A stretch of 64,000 nucleotides of DNA, taken from Psilocybe azurescens. Lineage: Eukaryota; Basidiomycota; Agaricomycetes; Agaricales; Agrocybaceae. Made by a program: the position numbers and the translations under genes. Where the stretch lies: contig JAJIRX010000648.1 of assembly GCA_023853785.1 (NCBI GenBank), positions 372,001-436,000 on the forward strand, read 5' to 3'. This document shows positions 37,225-48,172 of this stretch, in pieces (the stretch's first letter is position 1; the number at the start of each line of letters is the position of its first letter). Under the pieces are notes generated by a model. That model did not search any database and was not told the origin of the DNA. It saw only the letters and a program-made list of their open reading frames with translations.

Positions 37225-38995
37225 AGTGGGCAAGGAAAAGAAAAGGACGGCACGTCACGCCAAATTGAAAAGGCAGGACAAGGCTTAGGCGATGGGAAGA
37301 ACCCGACGGACACTGAATTTTACTTTTACATATTGCAATACCTCCGTCGATCGTCAGATCCTTATCGAGATTTACCCCTTTCCTGATCGGGCGGGACCCT
37401 TACTTCATTCAGTCCTCTATGAAAATCTCCTTCCTTGTTGACATATCATAGTCCACAGACCAGACTACACCACCTTTCACCGTTCTTTTTTTTCCACCCA
37501 TATCCCCAGGAACACTTGTAACAGGCACATCCAACATCGATCACATAACCACGCGCTTCTGTCCGACACGACTTAGCACGCGACATTTCAATCACACTCT
37601 CAAATCGCCCTCCCACCCACGTACTGTTCTCTTGATCCGATCTATGTTCGTTCATTCTGTCACTATGCAATCATCTTGATAACCCACGGTAAGTATGCGC
37701 ATATCCGTAAGACACAACGTAAATCGTTATGCTTCCTCGATGCGCTCCGTTAGCCTCCGTCAGCTGGTCTTGACTGGCAACGATAGCGACCCGGCATCGA
37801 CAAATTAATTATATCGAAAACTGCCTCTTCTTTACTCCTCTCTCCCGTCGACGGTCGTTCCACATATACTTAGTAGTCACATTCTCTCCACCAACATGAC
37901 ACTCTATCATGGAACCAGATTTGACACAATCCCGACATCCTTCATCACCGCGACATCACCATTCTCACAATACAGATGGCAGATTCCTTACTCTCCCACC
38001 ACCGCGGTCTAGACTTTCTAAATTTCACTCATCACGGGGATCATCACTATCATCGTCATCGTCAACATAGTCTCGTGGAACGACTCGGGACTACTTGCTA
38101 CTACTTGGTGCAGTGCTTCCAAATGTTGAAGTTTCAGCCTCTGTCTCAATCTTTATGGGCCGAGATACTCGTTTCCCACTTTCGATATCGAGAGATAACT
38201 GGACGCATATCACATCACTCAAAGTTCACACTGCCGATCTAATATGTATACTCGTCAGCGAACGTTCGAGATTGGTTTCACAAAGGGTAAGCCCTGCCTA
38301 CAGGATCGATGTCCTTCAGGCATACTTATGGCTACTTTGACATCTTCCGGTAGGTAAGTCGGCGTCATCGAAAATCTATTTCGTCAGTCAATCACTCGCA
38401 GCTCTACTGGAATTCCAAAGTCTAGTCGATCCGCTCCCTCCGGCCCATTCCAGCCACTCTTGCATTCAAAGGACCTCATCGATCGTCAGGGGGCCTAAAC
38501 CGCAATCCCTCTAGGAATTTAGTAAACCCGCCGCCATATTGAGTCTGCGGAACAAATATGACACTAGTGCGACGACACTTTTCTCGCTCTGTCTGAAGCT
38601 TTCTCCGGCCTTGCTCACGAGTCTGTCAACTGCATCTAGATTTATGATCATGGAAATCATATCTTAAAATTTCTCTCATCATCGACGTGATCATCACTAT
38701 CTTGCCACATCGTCAACATAGAATAGCCTCGATTACTTTGCTAGATAACGTCTAGATGCACAGCCGACTTTCAAACTTCAAGAGCTGCCCGGCGAGATAC
38801 TCATTTCTCACCCTCGGCCGCTCATCCTCGCCCTCGCTTTCTGAAATGCTTTGATCCCGAGTCCACATACCAGGATTCTGCAGTGGAAAGAGGTGGTCGA
38901 ACTTTCAAATGATGTCCTTTTTCGTATTATCTTATCTGTTACATCAACATACACGTGACCGCGATCCCTAACCTTTTCTCTTTCCTTGCGTATTG
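37225..38995. other. Intergenic, promoter of RXT3 and degenerate repeats
   Basis: The first few hundred bases are the probable RXT3 promoter. Two partly similar segments, about 38010-38170 and 38655-38815, share ATTTC-CTCATCA, GATCATCACTATC, TCGTCAACATAG and GAGATACTC-TTTC elements in the same order, so one looks like a diverged copy of the other. No intact gene is seen. Confidence 0.4.
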
Positions 38996-38998
38996 TAA

Positions 38999-39454
38999 GG
39001 GTCTGTTCGGTATCCATTATTCGCATTGAATATGGAAGTGTATATAGATTTGATTTCAACCGGATTACTCCGACGGTTGCCTAATCGAGTAGCACTGTCA
39101 CGCACGCCTTATCAGGCAATCTCTAGGCATCTTATCATTGCATCCACCCTTCCTCCATGCCTCTTCCACAAGAAACATGGCAGCGACAGTTAGTATTAGC
39201 TGCGACATATTAATGTATTATCAGTGTTATTGATATTTTTACTACATTGTATGCCTTATGGCACAAAATGCTTAATCACCACCAAGTTGTGATCTCCGAA
39301 TTGGTGGTGACTAAGCGTTTCGCACGAGATAAGTATCCAGGCGGATCCAATCGGTCGGGACCACCTGTGACGACTTGGTCCGAATAATCTGGTAGCAATC
39401 AAAGCTATATACATCCTTCATATTTACACTGAATAATGGATACCGAACAGACCC
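38999..39454. mobile_element. PIF/Harbinger-like MITE (456 bp)
   Basis: Terminal inverted repeats begin GGGTCTGTTCGGTATCCATT at both ends and remain alignable for about 58 bases, with diverged inner parts. The outer 20 bases are exact. Both sides carry TAA (38996-38998 and 39455-39457), a 3-bp target duplication of the T-W-A type expected for PIF/Harbinger. It has no transposase ORF. A 3' UTR or promoter role is not suggested by its position. Confidence 0.78.
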
Positions 39455-39457
39455 TAA

Positions 39458-40360
39458 GTACAATGTACACGTCCGTAACCCAGTCAATCGTTCGATTGAT
39501 ATATTGTGGTCTTGTCATTTTCCGCATGACTTTCAGTGAGCCCTGCTTTCAACTGACTGATAACCAACAATCTGTCGAGATCTGTATTCTTCGGGCCGGA
39601 GGTCTATAATGGGCAAGGGCGTATGATCAATACGCTTGTCCATACGCTCGTGTTCCACCGCGCTCATGTTGAAGGATGTTGAGAGCGATAGCATAAATTG
39701 ACCTGAAAAAAAAAAGGTAGCGATAGAGTCTTTAGGTTGGGGAAGAAACACACAAATGTCTCCAAATTGTTGAACGTATAAGCTGGCGCAGGTGGGTTAT
39801 TATATTGGCTGTCGGGGATGGTCGCCTAGTCACCAGACTTCTCCATCGACGGTGCTGCCAACAGGCATCTTCTTTGTATGATCCATTTGAAATATGTGCC
39901 TTGTTGGGAATTAAATAGTATTGGCACTACACAATAGTCAGTCGGACTCGGAATCAACCTCAGGCTGTGTCCTTCCTTACGACTTTGATGTTCGATGGGA
40001 TGAGGGAAAGGACCTACTTTACGTCCTGCAGCCCCAGCGTGCGTTTCCGAGCCAACTAGACCACATGTGACGTTATTTATTCAAAAGGGGGTGAACTGGG
40101 CATGAAGCCGTCCTAATACACCTCTCAATTGCACCTCGAGTCATAAACTGTGATTGAATAGACTGGAACTGTCCGGAAACGGACCTGTGCAGAGCATGGT
40201 ATCGTAGGTCTCTGCTAAAGCGTAACCACCATTGCTCAGATGCTTAACTTCGTCCATGTACAACAGTCGTTCGTATCAGGGAGCCTGAATACCATCCCCA
40301 CGACCATCCTGGCGCTTTGTTCAAGATCTATGCTCTATTTATAGGGTATAAAGGATATAA
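39458..40360. other. Intergenic, no gene recognised
   Basis: A minus-strand ORF at 39533-39751 contains MSAVEHERMDKRIDHTPLPI but has no resemblance or splice support. Otherwise nothing is seen. Confidence 0.35.
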
Positions 40361-40605
40361 CTACGACGCGAACGATCGCCCCTCCGCCTCCTTAACACTA
40401 TCCATGATATGTTTCTCCGCCTCAAACAGAACCTCGCAGGGCATCGAAACCATCTCACGTCCATACGGATAAAAGGGTCCTTTCAGTGCCAAGTAAAAAT
40501 GTATAGCTGCGCAGTGGTCGAGTAGGGTTTTGATATCACCAAGAGACGACGCTTACTCCACACGATGTATCCAAACCGTGACTGCCAGCGCACAGCTCCG
40601 GACAT
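40361..40605 (-). CDS. Small two-exon protein of 64 residues, function unknown
   Basis: Not a long open frame, but splicing gives a clean protein. Exon 1 is 40605-40557. The 50-bp intron 40556-40507 has donor gtaagc and acceptor gcgcag. Exon 2 is 40506-40361, ending in TAG. The product begins MSGAVRWQSRFGYIVW, continues TIHFYLALKGPFYPYGREMV and SMPCEVLFEAEKHIMDSVKE, and ends AEGRSFAS. The aromatic segment FGYIVWTIHFYLAL could be a short membrane or hydrophobic helix; the second half is an amphipathic, charged helix. I do not recognise the family. Length and composition would fit a small organelle or membrane-complex subunit, but that is a guess. It stands alone, with about 350 bp to the divergent PA-domain gene. 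Confidence 0.6.
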
Positions 40606-40960
40606 CGTCCTGACTCTCGCAAGTTATTGCGGGAACTTTTGCTTCCCGAAATATCCCGCTGTGACAGGCATCGCCATATTAGCACTGCAATTTCGACATA
40701 CTACTGAATAAGCGATCAATGAAATCGCCGATGAGCACTTCATAGGCGCCCGTCGTTGTCAGCAGAGGTTTGACATGCCGAGGGTGCGCCGTCTAACAAT
40801 CCCACGCTATTTCTCGCGTCATTGCAGTTCTCGCGTCTGAGCTCTCTCCTCCCTCCTCCCTCCTTGCTAACGAGCGCCAGGCGCTGTTCTTCCTGTCTCT
40901 AAAACTTGGCTGGACCAACATCAAACACATACTACTATAATCTTATCAAGTCCACTAACA
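40606..40960. promoter_or_regulatory. Divergent promoter between the small gene and the PA-domain gene
   Basis: 355 bp between two divergent starts. It contains a pyrimidine-rich tract (about 40846-40868, TCTCCTCCCTCCTCCCTCC), which is common just upstream of fungal transcription starts. Confidence 0.45.
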
Positions 40961-42257
40961 ATGCTTATTTCCATAATTCTCTGGAGCCTCGCGTTTCCCA
41001 CATCCACCGTCCTATGCTACATCCCCGCACACGCGACGAACGCGACTCAAGATGCCGTAGCAGCTGGACTCAATCTAACCGACACATCTACTCTCCTCGT
41101 GAAATGGTCCGATGATGCTAACGGGTGAGTACTCGTAGTCGTCCGTCCGTCCGTCTTCCCGTCCGTCCAGTCTTGTTTCAACTTGCGAGAATATACCGAG
41201 CCGAAGCTTTATACTGATTAGAAGGTCGTGCGCGATTGAAGATCCTATACGCAGCATATAGCCTACCAACTGGCGTCGGAGCATAGTACTGGTGTGAATG
41301 AGGTGCGTCCAGTCATCCATCTTTCGTTCATCGGAGGTCAGGGAATAGCTCATTGAACTTTGAATGAAGGGTGTTCTCCTTCACATGTCTGAAGACTCGG
41401 TGAACGACGACACACCACCCAGTGAGTCCACCCTGCTCATCACACCTCTACAAAAAAAAACAGCCTTTCCTAAACGATGGACGCACTACTCTATCTGCGT
41501 ACAGCCAATACACCATGGATAGCCCTCATATCCTGCGACACAAACTCCACCAACGCGTCTCCTACAAAAGACATCTTCACACTAGCCCATGAAAAGGCGC
41601 GGTGGCCGCTGTACGTCCTACGACCCAACGTCCAGCCCTCATCCCTCCAGCCCGACTCACTTTCTGATGTGATGCAACAACAGATCATCTACTCCTCCTT
41701 CTCCGAAGCATGCATCCTGCACCTCTCCCCCTCCCCCTCCTCCCCACCCCAACCCCCGCCCCCAATCGACATCCTCGCCTCTCAATCGCCCACATCCTCC
41801 TTCCTCATCTCATCCTATCTCTTCGCCGCGCACATAACCCCCTTCTCCGCGCCCTCTTCGTACTCCGCCTCGACATCCGCCGCGCTCAACGCGTCGGAGG
41901 GGGGAGATTGCACGAGCGATTAGCGGGGAGACGGCGTACCCGCCGAAGGGGTTCTTGCTGGCGAGGGTGAGGGCGTGGAATGTGCCGGATGCGGATGATG
42001 CGAGGGCGAGTGTGGGTGCGGGTGGCGCGACGTCGGCTTCGGCTTCGACTTTGAGTACGGCGGCGGCGGCTGGGCCGAAGCTCGCCGCGTCGCTGGGAAT
42101 CGAGGCGGGCGTGCTTATCGCTACGTGCGTGTTCGAACTTCACTGCTATCGTCCTTCCCTTCTCTTGTTATTGAACTGACCCGTATGTTTTTTTTCTGAC
42201 AGGCTGTTATGTATATTAACTATTGCATATACTTGCTCCGGTCGTAGATTATACTGA
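40961..42257 (+). CDS. Secreted/type I membrane protein with PA-like (protease-associated) luminal domain
   Basis: Resembles the Agaricomycete PA-domain membrane proteins that in relatives may carry a cytosolic RING finger. The start at 40961 gives a signal peptide (MLISIILWSLAFPTSTVLCY). Next come TDTSTLLVKWSDD, an uncertain small-intron region, YQLASEHSTGVNE, GVLLHMSEDSVNDDTPP joined to TNTPWIALISCDTNSTNASP, KDIFTLAHEKA and SSFSEACILHL, the PA-like core with Asn-x-Ser/Thr sites. After a frame change at the G6 run 41899-41904 it reads IARAISGETAYPPKGFLLAR and VRAWNVPD. The last intron (donor gtgcgt, acceptor ending 42202) joins SLGIEAGVLIAT to LLCILTIAYTCSGRRLY, a transmembrane helix, and stops. 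So the cytosolic tail is only a few residues, shorter than I would expect for the RING-bearing relatives. Confidence 0.65.
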
Positions 42258-42819
42258 GTAATTTATTGAATCTATTTTATGTACCTGTATGTAATTCGAA
42301 GGCAAAGATCCTCCAAATCTCAAGCGCAAAAAATGATTCGACCATGGTCGCGATTCATCTCAAGAAACAAGCAATCGAGTTAAAGACCAAAAATAAATTG
42401 TTAATAAAGCAACTAGGAAAGCAGGGTGCTAGTGATACAGTAGTGTTGAGTAGGTAGGCAACCAAGCAAGCAGAACAGACAGACAGGGAAATAGGTAGTG
42501 GGTAGCAGATCGTATGTACATGGGCGTGGTCATGAGCGCGGGCGGGTCATGAATAATTAGGTAATATATGTATACAACAACAGAGGAGACGGAACACAGA
42601 GATGAAGGATGAGGATGGGGGTATACTCTACAACTGAAGATGGTCAACGTGCAACGTAACAAGCGTTCAGTGTCGCGGGTTTTTCGGTTCATAAAGATTG
42701 GTTGATTGGAGCAGGCGACAGGTGTCGTGTATTTTGGGTGGAAGAGGTGAAAGAGGTGGAGGTGGAGGTGTCGCATGGGGATGTTTTGGCGAGGGAAGAG
42801 AGGGAGGGAAAAAACGAAT
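42258..42819. other. Convergent intergenic region
   Basis: Lies between the stops of the PA-domain gene and the minus-strand 596-aa gene. No convincing ORF; probably two 3' untranslated regions. Confidence 0.4.
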
Positions 42820-44659
42820 CTAATCAGCTCTCCGCGAGATAGTGAAGAACCCGCGCATCTTGGACGGTCTCGACTTTGCGATCGCCGTCTTCGCAGCGTC
42901 AGCTGTGAAAGCCGGTCTAGAGACAGTGAGCGGGAGCGGGAGAGGGCTCGCAGGGGCTGGTTCGAACGAATCAGCGATGAACTCGTTCCTCAGCCTCTGC
43001 GGACTGGGAATGGCGGCGGCGGCGGCAGTAGCAGGAGTCGGGACAGACGGCCTGCGAACCGCCGCGTTCGAGTTGGCGAGCTTGAGCGGCGCGGGACGGC
43101 GCCTCGCCTTCCCCTTCAGCTTCTGTTGCTGCTGCCCGCCCCCGCTTCTAACAGGGCTCCGCGGCGACGAGGGCACGTCCCACGCAACGCCGTCCACCAG
43201 GAGCCCCGCCTTGCACAGATGCATCGCCCTGCGCCGCGGGCGCGCCGGGAGCGAGAGCACGCTCATGCCCGCACCGCCGATGCGCGTGGAGACGAGCACG
43301 CGCTCGTCCACGGGCGCAGAGCGCGGGTCCTCGTTCTCGGGGAGTGGGAGCAGGTACTTGGGGTCGAGGTCCGAGTCCTGCGAGGAGAGCGATGTGCGGC
43401 GTGATGAGATAAGGGGGAGAGGGAGGTTCTCTTTGTCTGCTGCTCCTGAAGATTGCGCTGGTGGCTGGGCGGTGAAGAATTGAGCCATCGGCTCGGAAGC
43501 ATCCACATCCATAGCAAACTCCTCCTCCCAGCCCATATCCATGTCCACATCTACACCCCCATCCCCTTCCAATAGATGCGCGTACTCCATCTCCTCGTCC
43601 GCATCCCACCAAATGCCACCGTTTGCATCACGGTACACGTCCGCCGTGCCGACCGCGACTGCGCCCGAGCCTTGCGCCGCCTTCGCCTGCGCGTCCATCA
43701 CGCGCTTGATATGCGACTCCATGTTGCCCCCGTCCGCGAACTGCATCATCGCGAGCTCGTTCGCGAGTGGCGGCGGCGGGCGCACGTACGCATACTTCGC
43801 GCGCTTGCGCTGCGCGATGGAGGCTGCGCAGATCTCGGCCTTGGACTCGCGTGTGCCTGTGCCTAGGGTGGTGGTGGTGGCTTTCGATTTGGTGGCTTTC
43901 GTAGACTTGATGGAGAGTGTGGATTTTGTGGGAGACACGGGTGCGGGTTGGGCCTTGCTCTTGGAGGATTTCGGACGGAGGATGGAGAGGGATCGGAATC
44001 GTTTCATGCCTTTCACAGCGCGCTTGGTCGACTCAAGTGGCTCCTGGGGAACCGGTGGGATGGGAATGTGCGAGATCGCAAAGCTGGCAGAAAGGGGCAC
44101 ACCCGCAGCGGGGGATTTAAGCAGGGGGACACCGCCGGCCCGGTTCTGGTGCTGGCGGAGGAGTGGCGAGGGGGTAGTGGGTGTTTTGGGGAGGTGCACG
44201 AAGACAGAGGTGTACCCGTGCGCGGTGAGGTCGAAGTGGGCGATGGACGCAGATGCGGAGGGGGTGGATTGTGTGTCGATGATGTGCAGGAAGGAGCCGG
44301 AGGGCGCGCGGCCGTGCGTAATGGACGGGCGACGACTGAGGTTGAGGCGGGTGATGGATGGGCGGCGGGTGATAGAGGGCCGACGTGAGGAGGTGGTGGA
44401 TGATATGGACGGGCGACGTTGGGGTGAGCGGGGAGCGGGGGATCCGGGCTGGACGTGGGAGGCCCAGGCGGCGATGCTGGAAAAGGTGCTGGAGCGGCGG
44501 CGGTGCAGGACTGGGACCGGGGGAGAGGGCAGCCAGGAGGAGCTGGCAGGGGAGTGGTTGCACTCGGCCGTCTCTTCTGAGGAGGCGGGGAGGCTTGGAC
44601 AGGAATGCAAACTGAGGCGTCTTATACTCCGCCGGATAGGTGGCTGTTTGTGCGGACAT
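42820..44659 (-). CDS. Uncharacterised basidiomycete protein, about 600 residues
   Basis: A single long minus-strand frame of 596 codons from 44610 to 42820, Ser/Pro/Arg-rich and mostly disordered. Recognisable blocks are RRRSSTFSSIAAWASHVQPG, tandem RRPSIT phospho-site-like repeats, HGYTSVFVHLPKTPTTPSPL, MKRFRSLSILRPKSSKSK, RKRAKYAYVRPPPPLANELA, SHIKRVMDAQAKAA and ANGGIWWDADEEMEYAHLLE. It ends SRPSKMRGFFTISRRAD. I recall similar fungal proteins of unknown role starting MSAQTATYPAEYKTPQFAFL, which is encoded just upstream (44659) in another frame. A one-base change at the G4 run 44587-44590 would fuse them, so the true start is probably 44659. Basic and acidic patches suggest a nuclear or cortical protein, but nothing proves it. 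Confidence 0.7.
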
Positions 44660-46583
44660 GTCGATCGTGAAAAAAATGTAAAAAAAGCAAGACGTTGATA
44701 GGTCCTGAATTAGGGTCGAAGGTCAGAAGAGCTGCATGGTTCAGGAGGTCTCTGTTGGCGTGCTTACCGTTAATTATTAGCGCTGTAGGGTATCAGTAAC
44801 AACAAGAAGAGACAGGTGGGGGGTGGGTCGTAAAAAAAAAAGATATGGGCGTAGATGAGTTGAATCCAGACGAGACTAGCTCTGAAATGGGATGCAAGAT
44901 AAGCTCATCCCTTCCCATCCTTATATCGTATTAGGACGAACAATACGAACAATAGCTTCCACTGTTCTCCAATTTGATCCCACGCTATAATTATGTCACA
45001 GTCACGTATTGTGTCACAGTTTGTGCACCTTTGGCCTAGCGACCGGGAAAGGCAAACTTTGTTCTTTGCCTCTCCTCTTCCTTGTGCTCTTTACGGAATC
45101 CTGCTACTATTATCTGATCAGGGAACCCGTCATCCATCGACAATAACCACTCTGCAGACCCTAGTCTGCTGCTTATCACACCCATCACTGCGTGTTCAAC
45201 TTTGAGCCGCGTCCTGGGTCCTGCCTTATTATCCTTCAACGGCCTTGCTGGATCCGATGGACACCATCACGCATCACTCTAAATCCCTCAGTCATCGACA
45301 AGTACGACGTCGCATACTACACCCTCCCATTTGTCTCTTTTCTGGAGGTATCTAGCCGTTCACCTTGTTTATGTTCGTGTTGCTGTCGTACAGTCGAACA
45401 CGCTGCTCTGTGCGCGAAGATTTTCCGACGCCAACCGCTTCCACGCTGTATGGCTATTTGTCTGTCTTAGTGCCCGTTAACAAGGCCCGAACGCATTAAG
45501 TCTGAAAACAATAGGTGGTCTATAGCTAACACTTTGTTTTTAATTTTCTCTGGATCTAAGTTCTCATGCATGCACTGACATGTGCTTTATTTATTGACCT
45601 ACTGGGCGACTATACATTGGCTCGTGCTCTGCGTCTGTCGTCGGTGCCTTTCATTCTTGTTCTATCTGGCGGTCTGCACTTGATTTTTCAACCCACTCTC
45701 GCAAGTTCTTATGTGTAGTTTATCGAACTACCAGCAACCATAGGCCAATGCTCTAGACCTGTCACCAAAGTACTGGTCGCCTTTCAAGTTCCGCCTTGGC
45801 AGTGCTCAACGAACCTCCAGCTTGTTCTTCAGGACCGTTCTTTCTCGGTCTCTCTTTTGTCTCCCAACCGTGGCAAGTTACAACTTGGAGATTCGCATGC
45901 CATCTCAGGCTTTCTTATACTTAGCAAGATCCAAGGTAATAAGCGTTCGCGTTGCCAGCTTCCCCCTACCTTTATGTAGACTCCTCTCGATGATCATACA
46001 ATAGGACGACTGCAACATGTCTATATTCTACTCAGCACAAGCACCATATTGGCTGATTGTGTCTTCTCACATTTAGCTACAGGAAAGCAGTCGCTCAGTC
46101 GCTTGGCCAAGTATAATCTGTAGCTCCTGCTCGACGACATCCACGGACTCTGAAATCTGCATGAACGCTCACAGCGAGTTTCAATATTACCTACCGCTCA
46201 CAAAGCTTGTCAGCCTCATGATGATTGACGTTCACATCCTCGCTGTGTGCTGTGGGATACAATACAACCCGTGCAGCTCTTCTGGTGACGACTTTAGACT
46301 CGGACTCGGACTCGAACTCGAGGTCGGATTTTGCAGATTGTATTTCGATTCTTCCCTCCTTGTCTGTCTTGCAGTCAACATATCGAATGAGACTATCGAA
46401 CAACTAAACTACAACATCGCTCTGCAATGACTACATATCTGGGTCCCCATTCTTTGCTAAACTGAAAACTACACACCACGCATGGTTTTCTTTTTCTTTT
46501 CTACATACCCTTAGTAAGGCAGCACACCCAACATCCCAACACTACTCTCCGCTAATATTTCGACGGGTTTTGTCATGTTCCTT
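44660..46583. other. Intergenic, 1.9 kb, no gene recognised
   Basis: Short ORFs on both strands (for example 45192-45470 and 46161-46430) lack family resemblance and splice support. The 5' part is the probable promoter of the 596-aa gene. The rest is T/C-rich with no repeats that I can define. Confidence 0.4.
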
Positions 46584-47740
46584 TCACGTGGCTTCGGTGA
46601 CGAAGGTGTTGAAAGGAGGGATTTCCTGGATAAGCGTTCGACACAGTTGAGCGACATCGACGAGGTGGATGCACTGGTGGCCACTGTCTACTTGCTTGAA
46701 CGAACAGCACGTGGTAAATGGTTGAGTAGTGGCGCCCTTGTCACATGCTTCTTGGATTGTAGCTTTGAGGATAGAAACGGATTTTATGTCCTCTAGGAAG
46801 GTGATCCATGTAAGCAGCGAGCACTTGCAAGTATAGCAAACGTCATTGGCGGAGGGGGCTGGCCTAGCGAACCTCACACGGTGGTTACTCATGCTCAATG
46901 ATGGTAATCTATGAGCATAATCGTAATCGTTGGGGCTTTCGCATCTTTCAGGGCTTTCGCATCTTTCGGGGCTTTCGGGGCTTTCGGGTTTTTCAAGTGG
47001 GTGACATTTGCACGATGATGGGGAAGAAGATAAGCCCCTTATCTTTTTGATTGCTTTTTTGAATACCGCCGTCCACGCATCGTGGTACTGAGACTAACCC
47101 ATCGAATTGTCAGATGAAGGCTTCAAATTTTATAAAGAAAACATTACCCATGCAATCGCGTAAGAGCCGGGTAGCAGTTTTAACACAGACGTAAATGGAG
47201 ATCGAGCGAGATAGGGTGTCGCCTCGTTGATGAGCTTTGAATAATCGTACTTGATGGCGTACAGAAGAATCTCAGTATGATGCTCTGCCAGAAATGATCT
47301 TCACGAGCGGCCACCACCAAAAGCGAGTTAATTATTATCTCATTATTGATAGAACAAACTTACCTAAGCCGCATGTTACAAGTATTTATCGCAGGGAATA
47401 TCTTGTATTTTCCAACAGCCTCCGCCACGGCAGCCAGTAGGTCAAAATCTTCTATATCTTCAAGATCTGGATGCCTCCTTGGGTACATAAAGTCGAAACA
47501 AATGCGAAGCACATCTGCAGGTTCAGCTAGCACTACGACCTCACCAGAGGTGCCGGTCTCAGGTTCTGGAAAGGCGCCAGTATGCACGGCCAGCACTGCG
47601 CGATGCAGATCGAACTCTACGCCATCGGAAGAGCGAACCTTCAAGTCCGCGTTGCTGGTGTTGACTGACCAACGATCGGATAATCTGAATACTTGAAAAA
47701 TGGAACGAAATTTGCAAAGGTACTCATAGCTTGTAGACAT
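46584..47740 (-). CDS. BTB/POZ domain protein with C-terminal Cys-rich module, copy 1
   Basis: BTB domain of the Agaricomycete type; the partner is unknown, and Cul3 binding is only a family possibility. A tiny first exon (MSTSY, start 47740) is spliced into DRWSVNTSNADLKVRSSDGV, then EFDLHRAVLAVHTGAFPEPE, VVVLAEPADVLRICFDFMYP and RRHPDLEDIEDFDLLAAVAE, ending the BTB with INTCNMRLR. A helical middle part follows across two or three introns. The C-terminal exon has CYTCKCSLLTWITFLEDIKS, ACDKGATTQ, a CC pair, CIHLVDVAQLC and LIQEIPPFNTFV. Copies 2, 3 and 4 share the same order of Cys residues. Minus strand, followed downstream by copy 2 in the same orientation. Confidence 0.85.
46932..46994. 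repeat. Short minisatellite
   Basis: Tandem GGGGCTTTCGCATCTTTC-type units: two copies of about 18 bp, then shortened GGGGCTTTC units. It lies within the transcribed region of BTB copy 1, between its last two exons or in an intron. Confidence 0.6.
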
Positions 47741-48172
47741 TCTGGTAGTCCAGAAAAGAGTGATGCGAACCTTGCGGTCGCGGTGAGGACCACTCGCGGT
47801 CAAGTAGTATTTATAGCATGATGTCTTCGGACGCGTGTTGTCGTCCTGACTCTGCCTTGTGACACTGTTTTATATTTCTGATATTTTGTTTCCGTAAAAA
47901 AAAAGTTATATCTGCAGTGAGTCGGCGGGAGATTCGCATGCCTGTGTCGTCGCAGGGTTACAGTAAGTAAGAGGCAATATACTTTACTCATCGATATGGC
48001 CTACCTGTAACAGACTGTCAACCAACTATTATTTTTCACTCTAAGCCATAGAAAACTCTGGTTCATACAATGGGCAAGTATTTGAACCTCGTGTCTACTC
48101 AGTAAGTACGAGCATTTAGCCATTATCATATCTCGGCCTTCAATTCTTTTTTTTCCAAGTCAACATCCAACA
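47741..48172. other. Intergenic between BTB copies 1 and 2
   Basis: 432 bp holding the probable promoter of copy 1 and the 3' end of copy 2. No other signal is seen. Confidence 0.4.

Noticed and set aside
39533..39751. 72-codon minus-strand ORF containing IDHTPLPIIDLRPEEYRSRQ
   Set aside because: The phrase looks protein-like, but there is no start context, splice support or recognisable family.
43541..44698. 385-codon plus-strand ORF
   Set aside because: Antisense to the 596-codon frame, which has the better protein-like blocks; this one is Arg/Gly-rich noise from high GC.
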